The notes: generated from the sequence alone by a model not told the origin. A stretch of DNA of 64,000 nucleotides from Nocardioides acrostichi (GCF_015319165.1 NZ_JADIVZ010000001.1:868001-932000), one strand, 5' to 3'; counted from the first letter of the stretch, positions 32,725-41,817 are shown. Program-made: numbers and translations.

Positions 32725-33894
32725 ATGACCACCACCGCCACCTCCCAGACCGACGGGGCCACCCGGCGTCCGAGCGACAAGGTGCACCTGACTCCCGAGC
32801 AGCTGCGCGCCTTCGGTGAGGAGCTCGACGCGATCCGCCAGCGGATCGTCGACGACCTCGGCGAGGCCGACGCCGCCTACATCCGCAAGATCCTGAAGAT
32901 CCAGCGAGGCTTCGAGGTCGCGGGGCGCGCACTGTTCTACCTGCCGCCGGCCTGGCCGCTGGCCGTCGGCGCCCTCTCGATCTCCAAGATCCTCGACAAC
33001 ATGGAGATCGGGCACAACGTCATGCACGGTCAGTACGACTGGATGGGCGACCCCGGCCTCTCGTCGCGCATGTTCGACTGGGACACCGTCTGCCCGAGCA
33101 GCCAGTGGAAGTACAGCCACAACTACATCCACCACACCTTCACCAACATCCTCGGCAAGGACCGCGACATCGGCTACGGCATCCTGCGCATGGACGAGGA
33201 CCAGGCCTGGAAGCCGTACTACCTGGGCAATCCGGTGTACGCCTTCCTGCTCATGGTGCTCTTCGAGTGGGGCGTGGCGCTGCACGACCTCGAGGTCGAG
33301 AACATCGTCGCCGGCAAGCGGTCGCTGGACGACAACCTGCCCCTCTACCCGGGGCTGCTGCGCAAGATCCGCAACCAGGCGCTCAAGGACTACCTGCTCT
33401 TCCCGGCCCTCACCGGCCCGCTCTTCCCGATGACGCTGGCCGGCAACGCGGTCGCGAACCTGGTGCGCAACATCTGGGCGTTCAACATCATCTTCTGTGG
33501 TCACTTCCCCGCCGGCGTCGAGACCTTCACCGAGGAGGAGTGCCTCGACGAGGAGGGCCCCGACGGCCCGCGCGAGTCCCGTGGTCACTGGTACTACCGC
33601 CAGGTGCTCGGCTCGGCCAACATCACCGGGGGACCGCTCTTCCACATCATGAGCGGCAACCTCTCCCACCAGATCGAGCACCACCTCTTCCCGGACCTGC
33701 CCGCCAAGCGCTATCCGCAGATCGCCCCGGAGATCCGGGATCTCTGCGATCGCTACGGCCTGCCCTACAACACCGGGCCGCTGCACAAGCAGGTCGGCAG
33801 CGTGGTCGCCAAGATCTGCCGCCTGGCCCTGCCCGGACGCCGCTCGCGCGGCGGCGACCAGGTGGCGCCGTCCGCTGAGCGAGAGGCGGCCTGA
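32725..33894 (+). CDS. Membrane acyl-CoA desaturase (DesA3-like)
   Basis: A 389-residue integral membrane desaturase that introduces a double bond into fatty acyl chains using electrons from the neighbouring reductase. Three histidine boxes are present: MEIGHNVMHGQ (HxxxH, about residues 97-101), YSHNYIHHTFTN (HxxHH, about 132-137) and LSHQIEHHLFPD (QIEHH, near 315). Membrane segments surround the first and third boxes. An RBS-like GAAGGGAC precedes the ATG. In mycobacteria the homologous DesA3 makes oleoyl-CoA. The pair is presumably regulated by the divergent TetR protein. Confidence 0.93.
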   Translation: MTTTATSQTDGATRRPSDKVHLTPEQLRAFGEELDAIRQRIVDDLGEADAAYIRKILKIQRGFEVAGRALFYLPPAWPLAVGALSISKILDNMEIGHNVMHGQYDWMGDPGLSSRMFDWDTVCPSSQWKYSHNYIHHTFTNILGKDRDIGYGILRMDEDQAWKPYYLGNPVYAFLLMVLFEWGVALHDLEVENIVAGKRSLDDNLPLYPGLLRKIRNQALKDYLLFPALTGPLFPMTLAGNAVANLVRNIWAFNIIFCGHFPAGVETFTEEECLDEEGPDGPRESRGHWYYRQVLGSANITGGPLFHIMSGNLSHQIEHHLFPDLPAKRYPQIAPEIRDLCDRYGLPYNTGPLHKQVGSVVAKICRLALPGRRSRGGDQVAPSAEREAA

Positions 33895-33920
33895 GCGGCC
33901 CACGCGCTAGCCTGCCAGGC

Positions 33921-34577
33921 ATGTCAGACCCCCGGGCAGAGCCCCCGATCTCGCAGGCCGCCGAGTCCGGTGGCACGCCGGCCTACCCGCCCGCACCCTG
34001 GCTCATGGCCGGCCAGCTGTGGATGTCGCTGTTCAAGCTCGGGCACGACGTCGACGAGCTCCGGCCCGCCGGGGTGTACGGCGCGGCCGTGGTGTCCTAC
34101 GAGGCGCCCAGCCCGCTGACCTACGCCGAGCTGCTGGTCGCCCGCCCCCTGCCGAAGAGGGGGCGCCCGGTGAGCATCACCGACATCTGGGTCGACTCAC
34201 CGGCCTCGGTGGCCGGTGGCCGCGCCCTGTGGGCGATCCCGAAGGGCCTTGCGACGTTCGCGCGCGACAACCGTAGGCGTGGGCCGCTGCGCACGACCTC
34301 GTGGTCGGTGGCGACCCCGGACCGAGCCCCGATCGCGTCGGCGTCGTTCACCGACGCCTCCCACCTGGCCCCCCGGGTGCCGTTCAGAGGTGCCACGTGG
34401 CAGCCACCGATCGACGATCACGTCACGGCGGTCAGCGCCGTGATGAAGGGGTCGGCCAAGGCACTGCCCTGCCGGGCCGAGTGGACCTTCGACCTTCACG
34501 GACCGCTCGGCTGGCTCGTCGGAGCCACGCAGCTGGCCTCGGTGCGCATGAGCGGCTTCCGGATGAGCTTCGGGTGA
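33921..34577 (+). CDS. Acetoacetate decarboxylase-like family protein
   Basis: A 218-residue protein that contains the core of acetoacetate-decarboxylase-like folds: TYAELLVARPLP, SITDIWVDSPASVAGGRALWAIPKGLATFARDN. The Lys in WAIPKGLA could correspond to the Schiff-base Lys of classical enzymes. The sequence lacks the full EPLE-type acid patch, so the reaction is uncertain. It lies 26 bases after the desaturase and may be in the same operon. Confidence 0.75.
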   Translation: MSDPRAEPPISQAAESGGTPAYPPAPWLMAGQLWMSLFKLGHDVDELRPAGVYGAAVVSYEAPSPLTYAELLVARPLPKRGRPVSITDIWVDSPASVAGGRALWAIPKGLATFARDNRRRGPLRTTSWSVATPDRAPIASASFTDASHLAPRVPFRGATWQPPIDDHVTAVSAVMKGSAKALPCRAEWTFDLHGPLGWLVGATQLASVRMSGFRMSFG

Positions 34578-34610
34578 CCTGCGGCGCAGGAGCAACCTGT
34601 CGGCCCGCTC

Positions 34611-35135
34611 GTGCGTCCACTCCACGTGATCGTGCGCGCGTGGCTGCTGGCTGCCCTCCTGCTCGGCGGCCTGCCGTTGGCCGCCTGCTCCAACGACGCG
34701 GACCCCGAACTCACGCAGGCGTTGGCCGCGACCGGGTTCGACCTCTACCTGCCCGAGATGGACGGCTACGAGGTGGGAGATGTCGAGGTGTCCACTGAGG
34801 CGATGGTGAGCGCCGAGGTCGCCCGCACCGGCTTCTCGATGAGACTGGAGGAGCGGCCGGCGGCGGGTCTGGAGACCGTGACGGATCTCTGCCACACCCG
34901 GCTCATGCGGCCGTACCGCCAAGGAGGGGACAGCTGCGCGCCCTCCGACGACGAGGGGATCCACGCGGCGGCGATCTCGTTCGAGGAGATGACCGACGTG
35001 TTCGTGGTGCGCGGCAACACCCTGCTGGCGATCCGAGGTGTGGTGAGCGAGGCCGACCCCGGTGCCGTGCCCGACGCGCTCGCCGCGCTGCGCGACGCGC
35101 CGGAGGTCTCGGCGTCCGAGCTGGCCAGCCGGTGA
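34611..35135 (+). CDS. Predicted lipoprotein
   Basis: A 174-residue protein with a GTG start and an N-terminal signal (VIVRAWLLAALLLGGLPLAAC) whose LPLAAC is a lipobox, so Cys is probably lipidated. The mature part is acidic, with one conserved-looking disulfide candidate (DLCHTRLM and DSCAPSDDEG). No domain is recognised. It probably sits on the outer face of the membrane. It starts 33 bases after the ADC-like gene. Confidence 0.7.
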   Translation: MRPLHVIVRAWLLAALLLGGLPLAACSNDADPELTQALAATGFDLYLPEMDGYEVGDVEVSTEAMVSAEVARTGFSMRLEERPAAGLETVTDLCHTRLMRPYRQGGDSCAPSDDEGIHAAAISFEEMTDVFVVRGNTLLAIRGVVSEADPGAVPDALAALRDAPEVSASELASR

Positions 35136-35192
35136 CCAGGCGCACCCGACCGACCGGTGGCGCGCGCGCCGCTGGACCAGCACACTGGACGC

Positions 35193-35402
35193 ATGGCGCG
35201 ACTGAGCAAGGCAGAGATCACCAAGGACACCGTGCAGAACGCCGTCGGTGCCACGGCGAGCACGGTCGGTGAGGTCGCCGGCATCATCACCGGAGCGGTG
35301 CGCGACGTCGCCAACGCGGTGGGCAACCTCGGCACCGAGCTGTTCGAGATGGGCGATGCCGCCAAGCAGGCCGCCGAGGACGACGACCCGGCCACGACGT
35401 AG
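35193..35402 (+). CDS. Small hypothetical protein (69 aa)
   Basis: Short Ala/Val/Thr-rich protein beginning MARLSKAEITKDTVQNAVGATA. The stretch VGEVAGIITGAVRDVANAVGNLG could be an amphipathic helix, and the tail is acidic (AAEDDDPATT). It has no recognised domain. Codon bias and a start after a spacer suggest it is real. Confidence 0.55.
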   Translation: MARLSKAEITKDTVQNAVGATASTVGEVAGIITGAVRDVANAVGNLGTELFEMGDAAKQAAEDDDPATT

Positions 35403-35423
35403 GTCAGCGAGCTGCGCCGGCGT

Positions 35424-36083
35424 TCAGAAGTCGGATTCCTCCTCGTCGATCGCGCCCCGGCCCGCGCACTGGCCGCGCGCGAGCGTGTAGGACTCGCCGG
35501 AGATGCCCGAGACGTCGGGCGCGACGTCGTTGCCGGCGCAGTAGAGGGAGCCGAGGTCGAAGGTGAGGCCGCGGATCCTGGTGGGTCCGTGCATATCGAG
35601 CACCAGGTAGCGGCCGTCGAGCTCGCCGTCGGTGATGGTCAGCCGCGAGCCTGACTGGAACACGAAGTCGACGACCATGCCGTCCTCGGCGCTGTCCACC
35701 ACCAGCGGGCCGCGCCCCTTCTCTCGGCGGGGCAGGAGGTCGACGCGGCGGAACCCGTGGGCACCGATGCCCTCACCGAACGTGGAGCCGTGCGAGACCA
35801 GGGTGGAACCGAAGCCGACCACCGTGCGGCCACCGACCAGCACGCGGTCGAGCCGGCAGGTCGCGCGGTTCGGCACGACCAGGTCGCCGACGACGCGCTC
35901 GCCGGACATGCGCCCGCGGCAGGTGGTGGCCGGCGGCTCCTCGAGCCCGCCGTGCTCGCCGCGGTGCCAGCCGGTGATCGTGACCTCCGCGGGATCGCTA
36001 CGCGACGCCTGGTCGGAGTCGCCGGAGCAACCCGACAGCGCCACGACGACGAGCGTGAGGGCGGCACCGAGGCGAGGAGTCAT
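35424..36083 (-). CDS. Predicted lipoprotein
   Basis: A 219-residue protein with an N-terminal lipoprotein signal (LGAALTLVVVALSGCSG; lipobox LSGC). The mature sequence is beta-rich and includes several repeats of short strands such as GDLVVPNRATCRLDRVLVGGRTVVG and a C-terminal pair of Cys. I do not recognise a domain; a right-handed beta-helix or jelly-roll is possible but not shown. It is on the same strand and downstream of DUF6104. Confidence 0.68.
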   Translation of the reverse strand: MTPRLGAALTLVVVALSGCSGDSDQASRSDPAEVTITGWHRGEHGGLEEPPATTCRGRMSGERVVGDLVVPNRATCRLDRVLVGGRTVVGFGSTLVSHGSTFGEGIGAHGFRRVDLLPRREKGRGPLVVDSAEDGMVVDFVFQSGSRLTITDGELDGRYLVLDMHGPTRIRGLTFDLGSLYCAGNDVAPDVSGISGESYTLARGQCAGRGAIDEEESDF

Positions 36084-36119
36084 CCCACCGTGCTATCACA
36101 CGGAGGGCTCTGGGCGAGG

Positions 36120-36296
36120 TCAGTCGTCGGGGTCGTCGAGGCGGGCCAGCCAGGTGGCCAGCCGCTCGACGGTGTTCTCGGCCTCGGGATACATGTCGAC
36201 GAACGCCTGGAGCTGCTCGGCGAGCCACGCCAGGGTGACCTCCTCGTCACCCCGGCGCGCGATCAGCTCCTCGAGGCCGCGGTCGGTGAAGTACAC
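36120..36296 (-). CDS. DUF6104 family protein (58 aa)
   Basis: Small acidic protein beginning VYFTDRGLEELIARRGDEEV and ending WLARLDDPDD. This matches DUF6104, a family that I recall next to kgd in actinobacteria. It was found by reading the minus strand. The GTG at 36296 lies one base after the Kgd stop (36298-36300), so it is likely translated from the Kgd message. Function unknown. Confidence 0.82.
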   Translation of the reverse strand: MYFTDRGLEELIARRGDEEVTLAWLAEQLQAFVDMYPEAENTVERLATWLARLDDPDD

Positions 36297-36297
36297 G

Positions 36298-39200
36298 TCA
36301 CTCGAAGGCCCGGGCGAGCAGATCCTTCTGCTCCTCGGTGTGCCGCTTGACCGTGCCGACCGACGGTGACGACGACTCCGGCCGCGCCACCGGCACGACC
36401 GTCGCGTCGACGTCGTCCCAGGCGCTGAGCCGGTAGTGCGGCCACGGGCCCATGTTGATGGGCTCGTCTTGGACCCAGCGGACCTCCTTCAGGTGCGGGT
36501 ACCGGGCGATCTCGGCCTTGATGTCGTCGATCGGCCGCGGGTAGAGCTGCTCGACCCGGGCGATGGCGAAGCGCTCCGGATGGTCGACCTTGCCGCGCTG
36601 CACCATGAGATCCCAGGTGACCCGGCCCGAGCACAACAGCAGGGTGTCGACCTTGTCCTGGTCGGCATCGGCGTCGGCGATGAAGGGCCGGAACCCGCCC
36701 TCGGTGAAGTCGGCGGGCTGCGAGGCCGCCTCCTTGCGCTTGAGCATCGACTTGGGGGTGAAGACGATGAGCGGGCGGTGCGCCTCGCCCAGCGCGTGGT
36801 GGCGCAGCAGGTGGAAGTAGGAGGCCGGCGTGGAGGGCTGGGCCACCACGAAGGCCTCGTCGGCGGCCATGGTCAAGAACCGCTCGATGCGGGCCGAGGA
36901 GTGATCGGGGCCCTGGCCCTCGTAGCCGTGTGGCAGCAGCAGCACGACGCCGGAGTCCTGGCGCCACTTGGTCTTGCCCGAGGTGATGAACTCGTCGATC
37001 ACCGTCTGCGCGCCGTTCACGAAGTCGCCGAACTGCGCCTCCCAGGCCACGAGCGCCTCGGGGCGGGCCACGGAGTAGCCGTACTCGAAGCCGAGGGCGG
37101 CGTACTCGCTGAGCAGCGAGTCGTAGATGTAGAACTTCGCCTGGTCCTCGGTGAGGGACGACAGCGGCGTCCACTCGTCGGCGTTCGTGCGGTCGATGAT
37201 GGTGCCGAATCGCGACACGAACGTGCCACGACGGGAGTCCTGGCCGGCCAGGCGCACCGGGCGCCCCTCCATGAGCAGGGAGCCGAACGCGAGGATCTCG
37301 CCGGTTCCCCAGTCGATGGGGCCCTCGGTGATCGACGTGGCTCGGCGCTGGAGCTGCGGCATCACCTTGGGGTGCACGGTGAAGCCGTCGGGCGGGGTCG
37401 TGTAGGAGTCGGCGATGCGCTTGAGCACCTCGGGCGTGGTCGCCGTGCGGGTCTCGCCGCTCGGCTTGTCGGGGTAGTCCGGCACCGTGGTCCACTCCGA
37501 GGGCTGGCTGGTCGCCTCGCGCACCTCGGTGAAGACCCGCTCCAACTGCTGCTGGTAGTCCTTGAGAACCTGCTCGGCCTCCTCGATCGTGATGTCGCCA
37601 CGACCGATGAGCGACTCGGTGTAGAGCTTGCGCACCGAACGCTTCTGCTCGATGAGGTCGTACATGAGTGGCTGGGTGTAGCTCGGGTCGTCGCCCTCGT
37701 TGTGGCCGCGGCGCCGGTAGCAGACGAGGTCGATGACGACGTCCTTGTGGAACTGCTGGCGGTACTCGAACGCCAGCTGGGCCACCCTGATGCACGCCTC
37801 GGGGTCGTCGCCGTTCACGTGGAAGATCGGCGCCTGCACCATGCGGGCGACGTCGGTGCAGTACAGCGACGAGCGCGAGGAGCCCGGCGAGGTGGTGAAC
37901 CCGACCTGGTTGTTGACGATGAGGTGGATGGTGCCGCCGGTGCGGTAGCCACGCAGCTGGGAGAGGTTGAGCGTCTCGGCCACCACGCCCTGGCCCGCGA
38001 ACGCGGCGTCGCCGTGCACGAGCATCGGGAGCACGGGGTACTCCAAGCCGCGGTCGAGCACATCCTGCTTGGCGCGCGCGATGCCCTCGAGCACCGGGTC
38101 GACCGCCTCGAGGTGCGAGGGGTTCGCGGCGACCGACACCTTGATGGTGGAGCCGGACTCGGCAGAGAACTCGCCCTCGGCGCCGAGGTGGTACTTCACG
38201 TCGCCGGAGCCCTGCACCGTGCGGGGGTCGATGTTGCCCTCGAACTCGCGGAAGATCTGGGAGTAGTTCTTGCCGACGATGTTCGCCAGCACGTTGAGGC
38301 GGCCGCGGTGGGCCATGCCGATCGTGACCTCGTCGAGGCCCGCCTCGGCGGCCGCCTCGCAGATCTCGTCGATGACCGGGACGGTGGTCTCGCCACCCTC
38401 GAGGCTGAACCGCTTCTGGCCGACGAACTTGGTCTGGAGGAACGTCTCGAACGCCTCGGCCTGGTTGAGCTTGAGCAGGATCCGCAGCTGCTCCTCACGC
38501 GGCGGCTTCTGGTGCGGCTGCTCGACGCGCTCCTGGAGCCAGCGGCGCTGCTCGGGGTCCATGATGTGCATGTACTCGATGCCGGTGGTGCGGCAGTAGG
38601 AGTCGCGCAGGATGCCGAGGATGTCGCGCAGCTTCATGAACCGGCGACCGGCGCCGCCGAAGGAGCCGGTGGCGAACTCGCGGTCGAGATCCCACAGCGT
38701 GAGGTCGTGGTTCTCGACCTCGAGGTCGGGGTGGGTGCGCTGGCGGTACTCCAGCGGGTCGGTGTCGGCCATGAGGTGGCCGCGCACGCGGTAGGCGTGG
38801 ATGAGCTCGAGGGTGCGGGCCTGCTTGGAGATCTCGTCGTCGTGGGACGTCGCGATGTCGGCGCCCCAGCGGATCGGCTGGTAGGGGATCCGCAGCGAGC
38901 GGAAGATCTCGTCGTAGAAGCCCTCCTCGCCGAGCAGCAGCTGGTGCACGCGGCGCAGGAACTCACCCGACTGCGCGCCCTGGATCACGCGGTGGTCGTA
39001 GGTCGAGGTGAGGGTCATGACCTTGCTGATCGCGCTGCGTGCGATCGCCTCGGCCGAGGCGCCCTGCCACTCCGGGGGGTACTCCATGGCGCCGACGCCG
39101 ATGATGGCGCTCTGGCCGGTCATCAGGCGGGGCACGGAGTGGTTGGTGCCCAGGCCGCCCACGTTGGTGAGGCTGATCGTGGTGCCCGCGAAGTCGGCGA

Positions 39201-40062
39201 CCGTGAGCTTGGAGTCGCGCGCCTTGGTGACGACGTCCTCGTAGGCGGTCCAGAAGCTGGCGAAGTCCATCGACTCGCACGCCTTGATGCTCGGCACCAG
39301 GAGCTGACGCTTGTCGCCCTTCTTGATGTCGATGGCCAGACCGAGGTTGATGTGGGCCGGCTCGACGAGGTTGGGCTTGCCGTCGCGCTCCTCGTAGGAG
39401 TTGTTCATCTCCGGCATCGACTTCAGCGCCTGCACGAGGGCGTAGCCGATGAGGTGGGTGAAGGAGACCTTGCCGCCTCGGGCGCGGGCGAGGTGGTTGT
39501 TGATGACGGTGCGGTTGTCCCACAGCAGCTTCACCGGCACCGAGCGGATCGAGGTGGCGGTGGGCACCGTGAGGGAGACGTCCATGTTCTGCGCCGTGCG
39601 CGCCGGTGCGCCGCGCAGCACGGTGTAGGTGGGCTCGTCGTTCGCCTCGGCCTTCGCGGCGGGCGCAGACTCCTTCGGGGTCGGCTTGCTGGTGCCCTTC
39701 GAGGGCTCGGCCGCCTTCGAGTCGGGCCGCGGCTTGGCCACCGGCTTCGGGGCGCTGGCCTTCTCGGAGTCCTGCGCGGGCTTCTCCTCGGCCCGCTTCG
39801 GGGCCGAGGCGGCCGGCTTCGATGCACCGTTGCTCGCCGAGCCGTTCTGGGAGTTCTTCTGGGAGCCGTTCTGGGCGCCGTTCTGGGAGCCGTGGGCGCT
39901 CATGCCCTGGTTCTTGAAGTAGTCGGCCCACTGCGGGTCGACGCTGGCGGGGTCGCGGCGGTACTGGTCGTACATCTCCTCGACGAGCCACTCATTGGCG
40001 CCGAAGTCGTCGCCGACCTCTGCTGAGCGGGTGGTGGTGGACTTGCCAGAGGACTGCGGCAC
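36298..40062 (-). CDS. kgd: Multifunctional 2-oxoglutarate metabolism enzyme Kgd (decarboxylase/dehydrogenase E1 fused to an E2 domain)
   Basis: A 1254-residue fusion found in actinobacteria. Residues 1-50 are an E1-type N-terminal segment (LVEEMYDQYRRDPASVD). Residues about 55-145 are a flexible linker rich in Asn, Gln, Ser, Lys and Pro. Residues about 145-370 are an E2 acyltransferase core with TYDHRVIQGAQSG (His near 357). Then comes the E1 TPP domain: IGMAHRGRLNVLANIVGKN (582-599), HGDAAFAGQG (683-692), and the C-terminal transketolase-like part. There is no lipoyl domain in it. It yields succinic semialdehyde or succinyl-CoA with a lipoyl partner; GarA control is known in mycobacteria. 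The GTG at 40062 gives MPQSSGKS; no earlier start fits. Confidence 0.96.
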   Translation of the reverse strand: MPQSSGKSTTTRSAEVGDDFGANEWLVEEMYDQYRRDPASVDPQWADYFKNQGMSAHGSQNGAQNGSQKNSQNGSASNGASKPAASAPKRAEEKPAQDSEKASAPKPVAKPRPDSKAAEPSKGTSKPTPKESAPAAKAEANDEPTYTVLRGAPARTAQNMDVSLTVPTATSIRSVPVKLLWDNRTVINNHLARARGGKVSFTHLIGYALVQALKSMPEMNNSYEERDGKPNLVEPAHINLGLAIDIKKGDKRQLLVPSIKACESMDFASFWTAYEDVVTKARDSKLTVADFAGTTISLTNVGGLGTNHSVPRLMTGQSAIIGVGAMEYPPEWQGASAEAIARSAISKVMTLTSTYDHRVIQGAQSGEFLRRVHQLLLGEEGFYDEIFRSLRIPYQPIRWGADIATSHDDEISKQARTLELIHAYRVRGHLMADTDPLEYRQRTHPDLEVENHDLTLWDLDREFATGSFGGAGRRFMKLRDILGILRDSYCRTTGIEYMHIMDPEQRRWLQERVEQPHQKPPREEQLRILLKLNQAEAFETFLQTKFVGQKRFSLEGGETTVPVIDEICEAAAEAGLDEVTIGMAHRGRLNVLANIVGKNYSQIFREFEGNIDPRTVQGSGDVKYHLGAEGEFSAESGSTIKVSVAANPSHLEAVDPVLEGIARAKQDVLDRGLEYPVLPMLVHGDAAFAGQGVVAETLNLSQLRGYRTGGTIHLIVNNQVGFTTSPGSSRSSLYCTDVARMVQAPIFHVNGDDPEACIRVAQLAFEYRQQFHKDVVIDLVCYRRRGHNEGDDPSYTQPLMYDLIEQKRSVRKLYTESLIGRGDITIEEAEQVLKDYQQQLERVFTEVREATSQPSEWTTVPDYPDKPSGETRTATTPEVLKRIADSYTTPPDGFTVHPKVMPQLQRRATSITEGPIDWGTGEILAFGSLLMEGRPVRLAGQDSRRGTFVSRFGTIIDRTNADEWTPLSSLTEDQAKFYIYDSLLSEYAALGFEYGYSVARPEALVAWEAQFGDFVNGAQTVIDEFITSGKTKWRQDSGVVLLLPHGYEGQGPDHSSARIERFLTMAADEAFVVAQPSTPASYFHLLRHHALGEAHRPLIVFTPKSMLKRKEAASQPADFTEGGFRPFIADADADQDKVDTLLLCSGRVTWDLMVQRGKVDHPERFAIARVEQLYPRPIDDIKAEIARYPHLKEVRWVQDEPINMGPWPHYRLSAWDDVDATVVPVARPESSSPSVGTVKRHTEEQKDLLARAFE

Positions 40063-40205
40063 GGCCTGGATCGCCTCTTCCGATGAGCGCGCGGGTTGGT
40101 GTTTTTCGACAGCCCAAGGCTAGTGCCCCGCGGCCTCAAATACACGGGGGATCGCCACCCATCGGGCAGGGTGTCACGAACGTCTCGTCCGATGGGAGGA
40201 CACCG

Positions 40206-40901
40206 ATGCTGCCAAGCCCTCGAGAGGGAGCCGGAACCGAGCTGCGGCTGCGCGTGGGGCGCGCCCTGGTCGTGGTCGTGACCGTGCTGCTCATGGGAGT
40301 CGCCGGCGGGTGCTCGAGCGACGAGGACGCCGGTCCCGCCGGCCGCGGACACCAGGACGCCGGCACGCAGGCGACGCACCGCGACGTCCGTACCCATGTC
40401 GTGGTGGGGCAGGTCACCGGTCTGCTGAAGCGGCAGCAGCGCGAGCAGGTCGCCGGCCGGGTGGCAGCGGTGGTGGACCGCTGGTGGGAGGCGTCGTTCG
40501 TCGGTGTGGACTACCCGCATCGGCGCTTCCGGAGCTCCTTCCCCGGATTCACGCCCGGAGCGCGGGACCAGGCCTTCGCCCAGCGAGACGTGATGACCGC
40601 GCGGCGCATCGGCTCTCGCATCGACGGTCTCCACGCGCTGCGGCGCCGGGTGGCGGTCGACGTGCTGGCCGTCGGCGGCCGTCCGCGCAGTGCGACGGCG
40701 CGGGTGCGGATGGACCTACAGACCACGGGTGGACTCGAGCAGCGCATCCGGGTGCAGGGCCAGCTGTTCCTCACGCTCTCGAAGGGGTGGAAGGTGTTCG
40801 GCTTCGACGTGACCCAGCAGCCGATGCCGCGACATCAGAGCACCCCGGAGAAGGCCCACAAGAAAGCGCAGGGGAACGACTCGAGGAAGGGACGACGATG
40901 A
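40206..40901 (+). CDS. Predicted lipoprotein coupled to an LCP protein
   Basis: A 231-residue protein with signal ALVVVVTVLLMGVAGGC (lipobox VAGGC). The mature part looks like an alpha+beta SnoaL/Mce-associated-like fold: REQVAGRVAAVVDRWWEASFVGVDYP and VRMDLQTTGGLEQRIRVQGQLFLTLSKGWKVFGFDVTQ. The function is not known. GGGAGGACACCG precedes the ATG. The stop overlaps the start of the LCP gene by four bases (ATGA), so a cell-envelope role with it is likely. It is divergent from kgd. Confidence 0.72.
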   Translation: MLPSPREGAGTELRLRVGRALVVVVTVLLMGVAGGCSSDEDAGPAGRGHQDAGTQATHRDVRTHVVVGQVTGLLKRQQREQVAGRVAAVVDRWWEASFVGVDYPHRRFRSSFPGFTPGARDQAFAQRDVMTARRIGSRIDGLHALRRRVAVDVLAVGGRPRSATARVRMDLQTTGGLEQRIRVQGQLFLTLSKGWKVFGFDVTQQPMPRHQSTPEKAHKKAQGNDSRKGRR

Positions 40902-41797
40902 GACGGTCGGTGCGCACGGTCGTGCTCGGCGTGGTGCTGGCCCTGATCGCGCTGGTGGTGCCGACCTCGCAGGTGCACCCGGAGCAGGCGACGCTGGTGG
41001 CGGTGAGGCAGGCACGCGGGTTGGACGTCGACCCGCACGTGGTGTGGATTCTCGCGGTGGGCTCCGACGCGCGACCAGGGCAGCTGATGACGCGCACCCG
41101 TGGCGACGCGCTCCAGCTCGTCGGTATCGACACCCGCACCGGCGCGGCGGCAGCCATCGGAGTCCCGCGGGACTCCTTCGTGGACATCCCGGGCCACGGT
41201 TACGACAAGATCAACGCCTCGATGGTGTTCGGTGGCCCGCAGTTGCTCGCACGGACGGTCGGCAACCTGGTGGGCATTCGGCCGGACTTCGTGTTCGTGA
41301 CCCGATTCCCGTTCTTCGAGGACATGATCGACGACATCGGTGGCATCACGGTCGTGAACCCACGCCCCTTCTCCGACTCCGCCCTGAAGCCGAAGGGTTT
41401 TCGGGCCGGACGCATCAGCCTCGACGGCTATGCCGCGATGGCGTTCTCCCGGATCCGCCACGACCTGCCCCGCGGTGACTTCGACCGATCGGCCAACCAG
41501 CAACGGGTGCTGCGCGGGATCCAGGCCAGGGTCGCGCAGCGCGCCGCGGAACCAGGGTTCATCGACCGCGGTGTCTTCTCGGTGCTCCAGCACACCTCGA
41601 CCGCGCTGGGCCCGGCGGCGCTGTTCCGCCTGGCGCGCGCCGTGGCGGCCGTGGACCCGGCCAAGATCACGACCTGCGTCGTGACCGGCTCCATCGGCAC
41701 GGCCGGCGCGGCCAGCATCGTGCGTCCGAACGTCGCGCAGGCGCGCCGGCTCGGACATGCCGCACGCAGCGACGCCACCCTTCCGCGCGGCTGCTGA
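40898..41797 (+). CDS. LytR-CpsA-Psr (LCP) family protein
   Basis: A 299-residue LCP protein. One membrane helix (VVLGVVLALIALVVP) anchors an extracytoplasmic catalytic domain with VGSDARPGQLMTRTRGDALQLVGID, IGVPRDSFVDIPGHGYDKINASMVFGG and AFSRIRHDLPRGDFDRSANQQRVL; the Arg/Asp residues are those that bind the polyprenyl-phosphate substrate. LCP enzymes attach glycopolymers such as teichoic acids or arabinogalactan to peptidoglycan. It is coupled to the upstream lipoprotein. Confidence 0.93.
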   Translation: MRRSVRTVVLGVVLALIALVVPTSQVHPEQATLVAVRQARGLDVDPHVVWILAVGSDARPGQLMTRTRGDALQLVGIDTRTGAAAAIGVPRDSFVDIPGHGYDKINASMVFGGPQLLARTVGNLVGIRPDFVFVTRFPFFEDMIDDIGGITVVNPRPFSDSALKPKGFRAGRISLDGYAAMAFSRIRHDLPRGDFDRSANQQRVLRGIQARVAQRAAEPGFIDRGVFSVLQHTSTALGPAALFRLARAVAAVDPAKITTCVVTGSIGTAGAASIVRPNVAQARRLGHAARSDATLPRGC

Positions 41798-41817
41798 CGC
41801 CCTCGGGACGCCACCGA

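Noticed and set aside
36436..40026. A very long open frame (about 1196 codons) on the plus strand opposite kgd
   Set aside because: It is the antisense of kgd. The high GC third positions suppress stops on the other strand, and its translation is low-complexity Arg/Val/Leu-rich without any motif.
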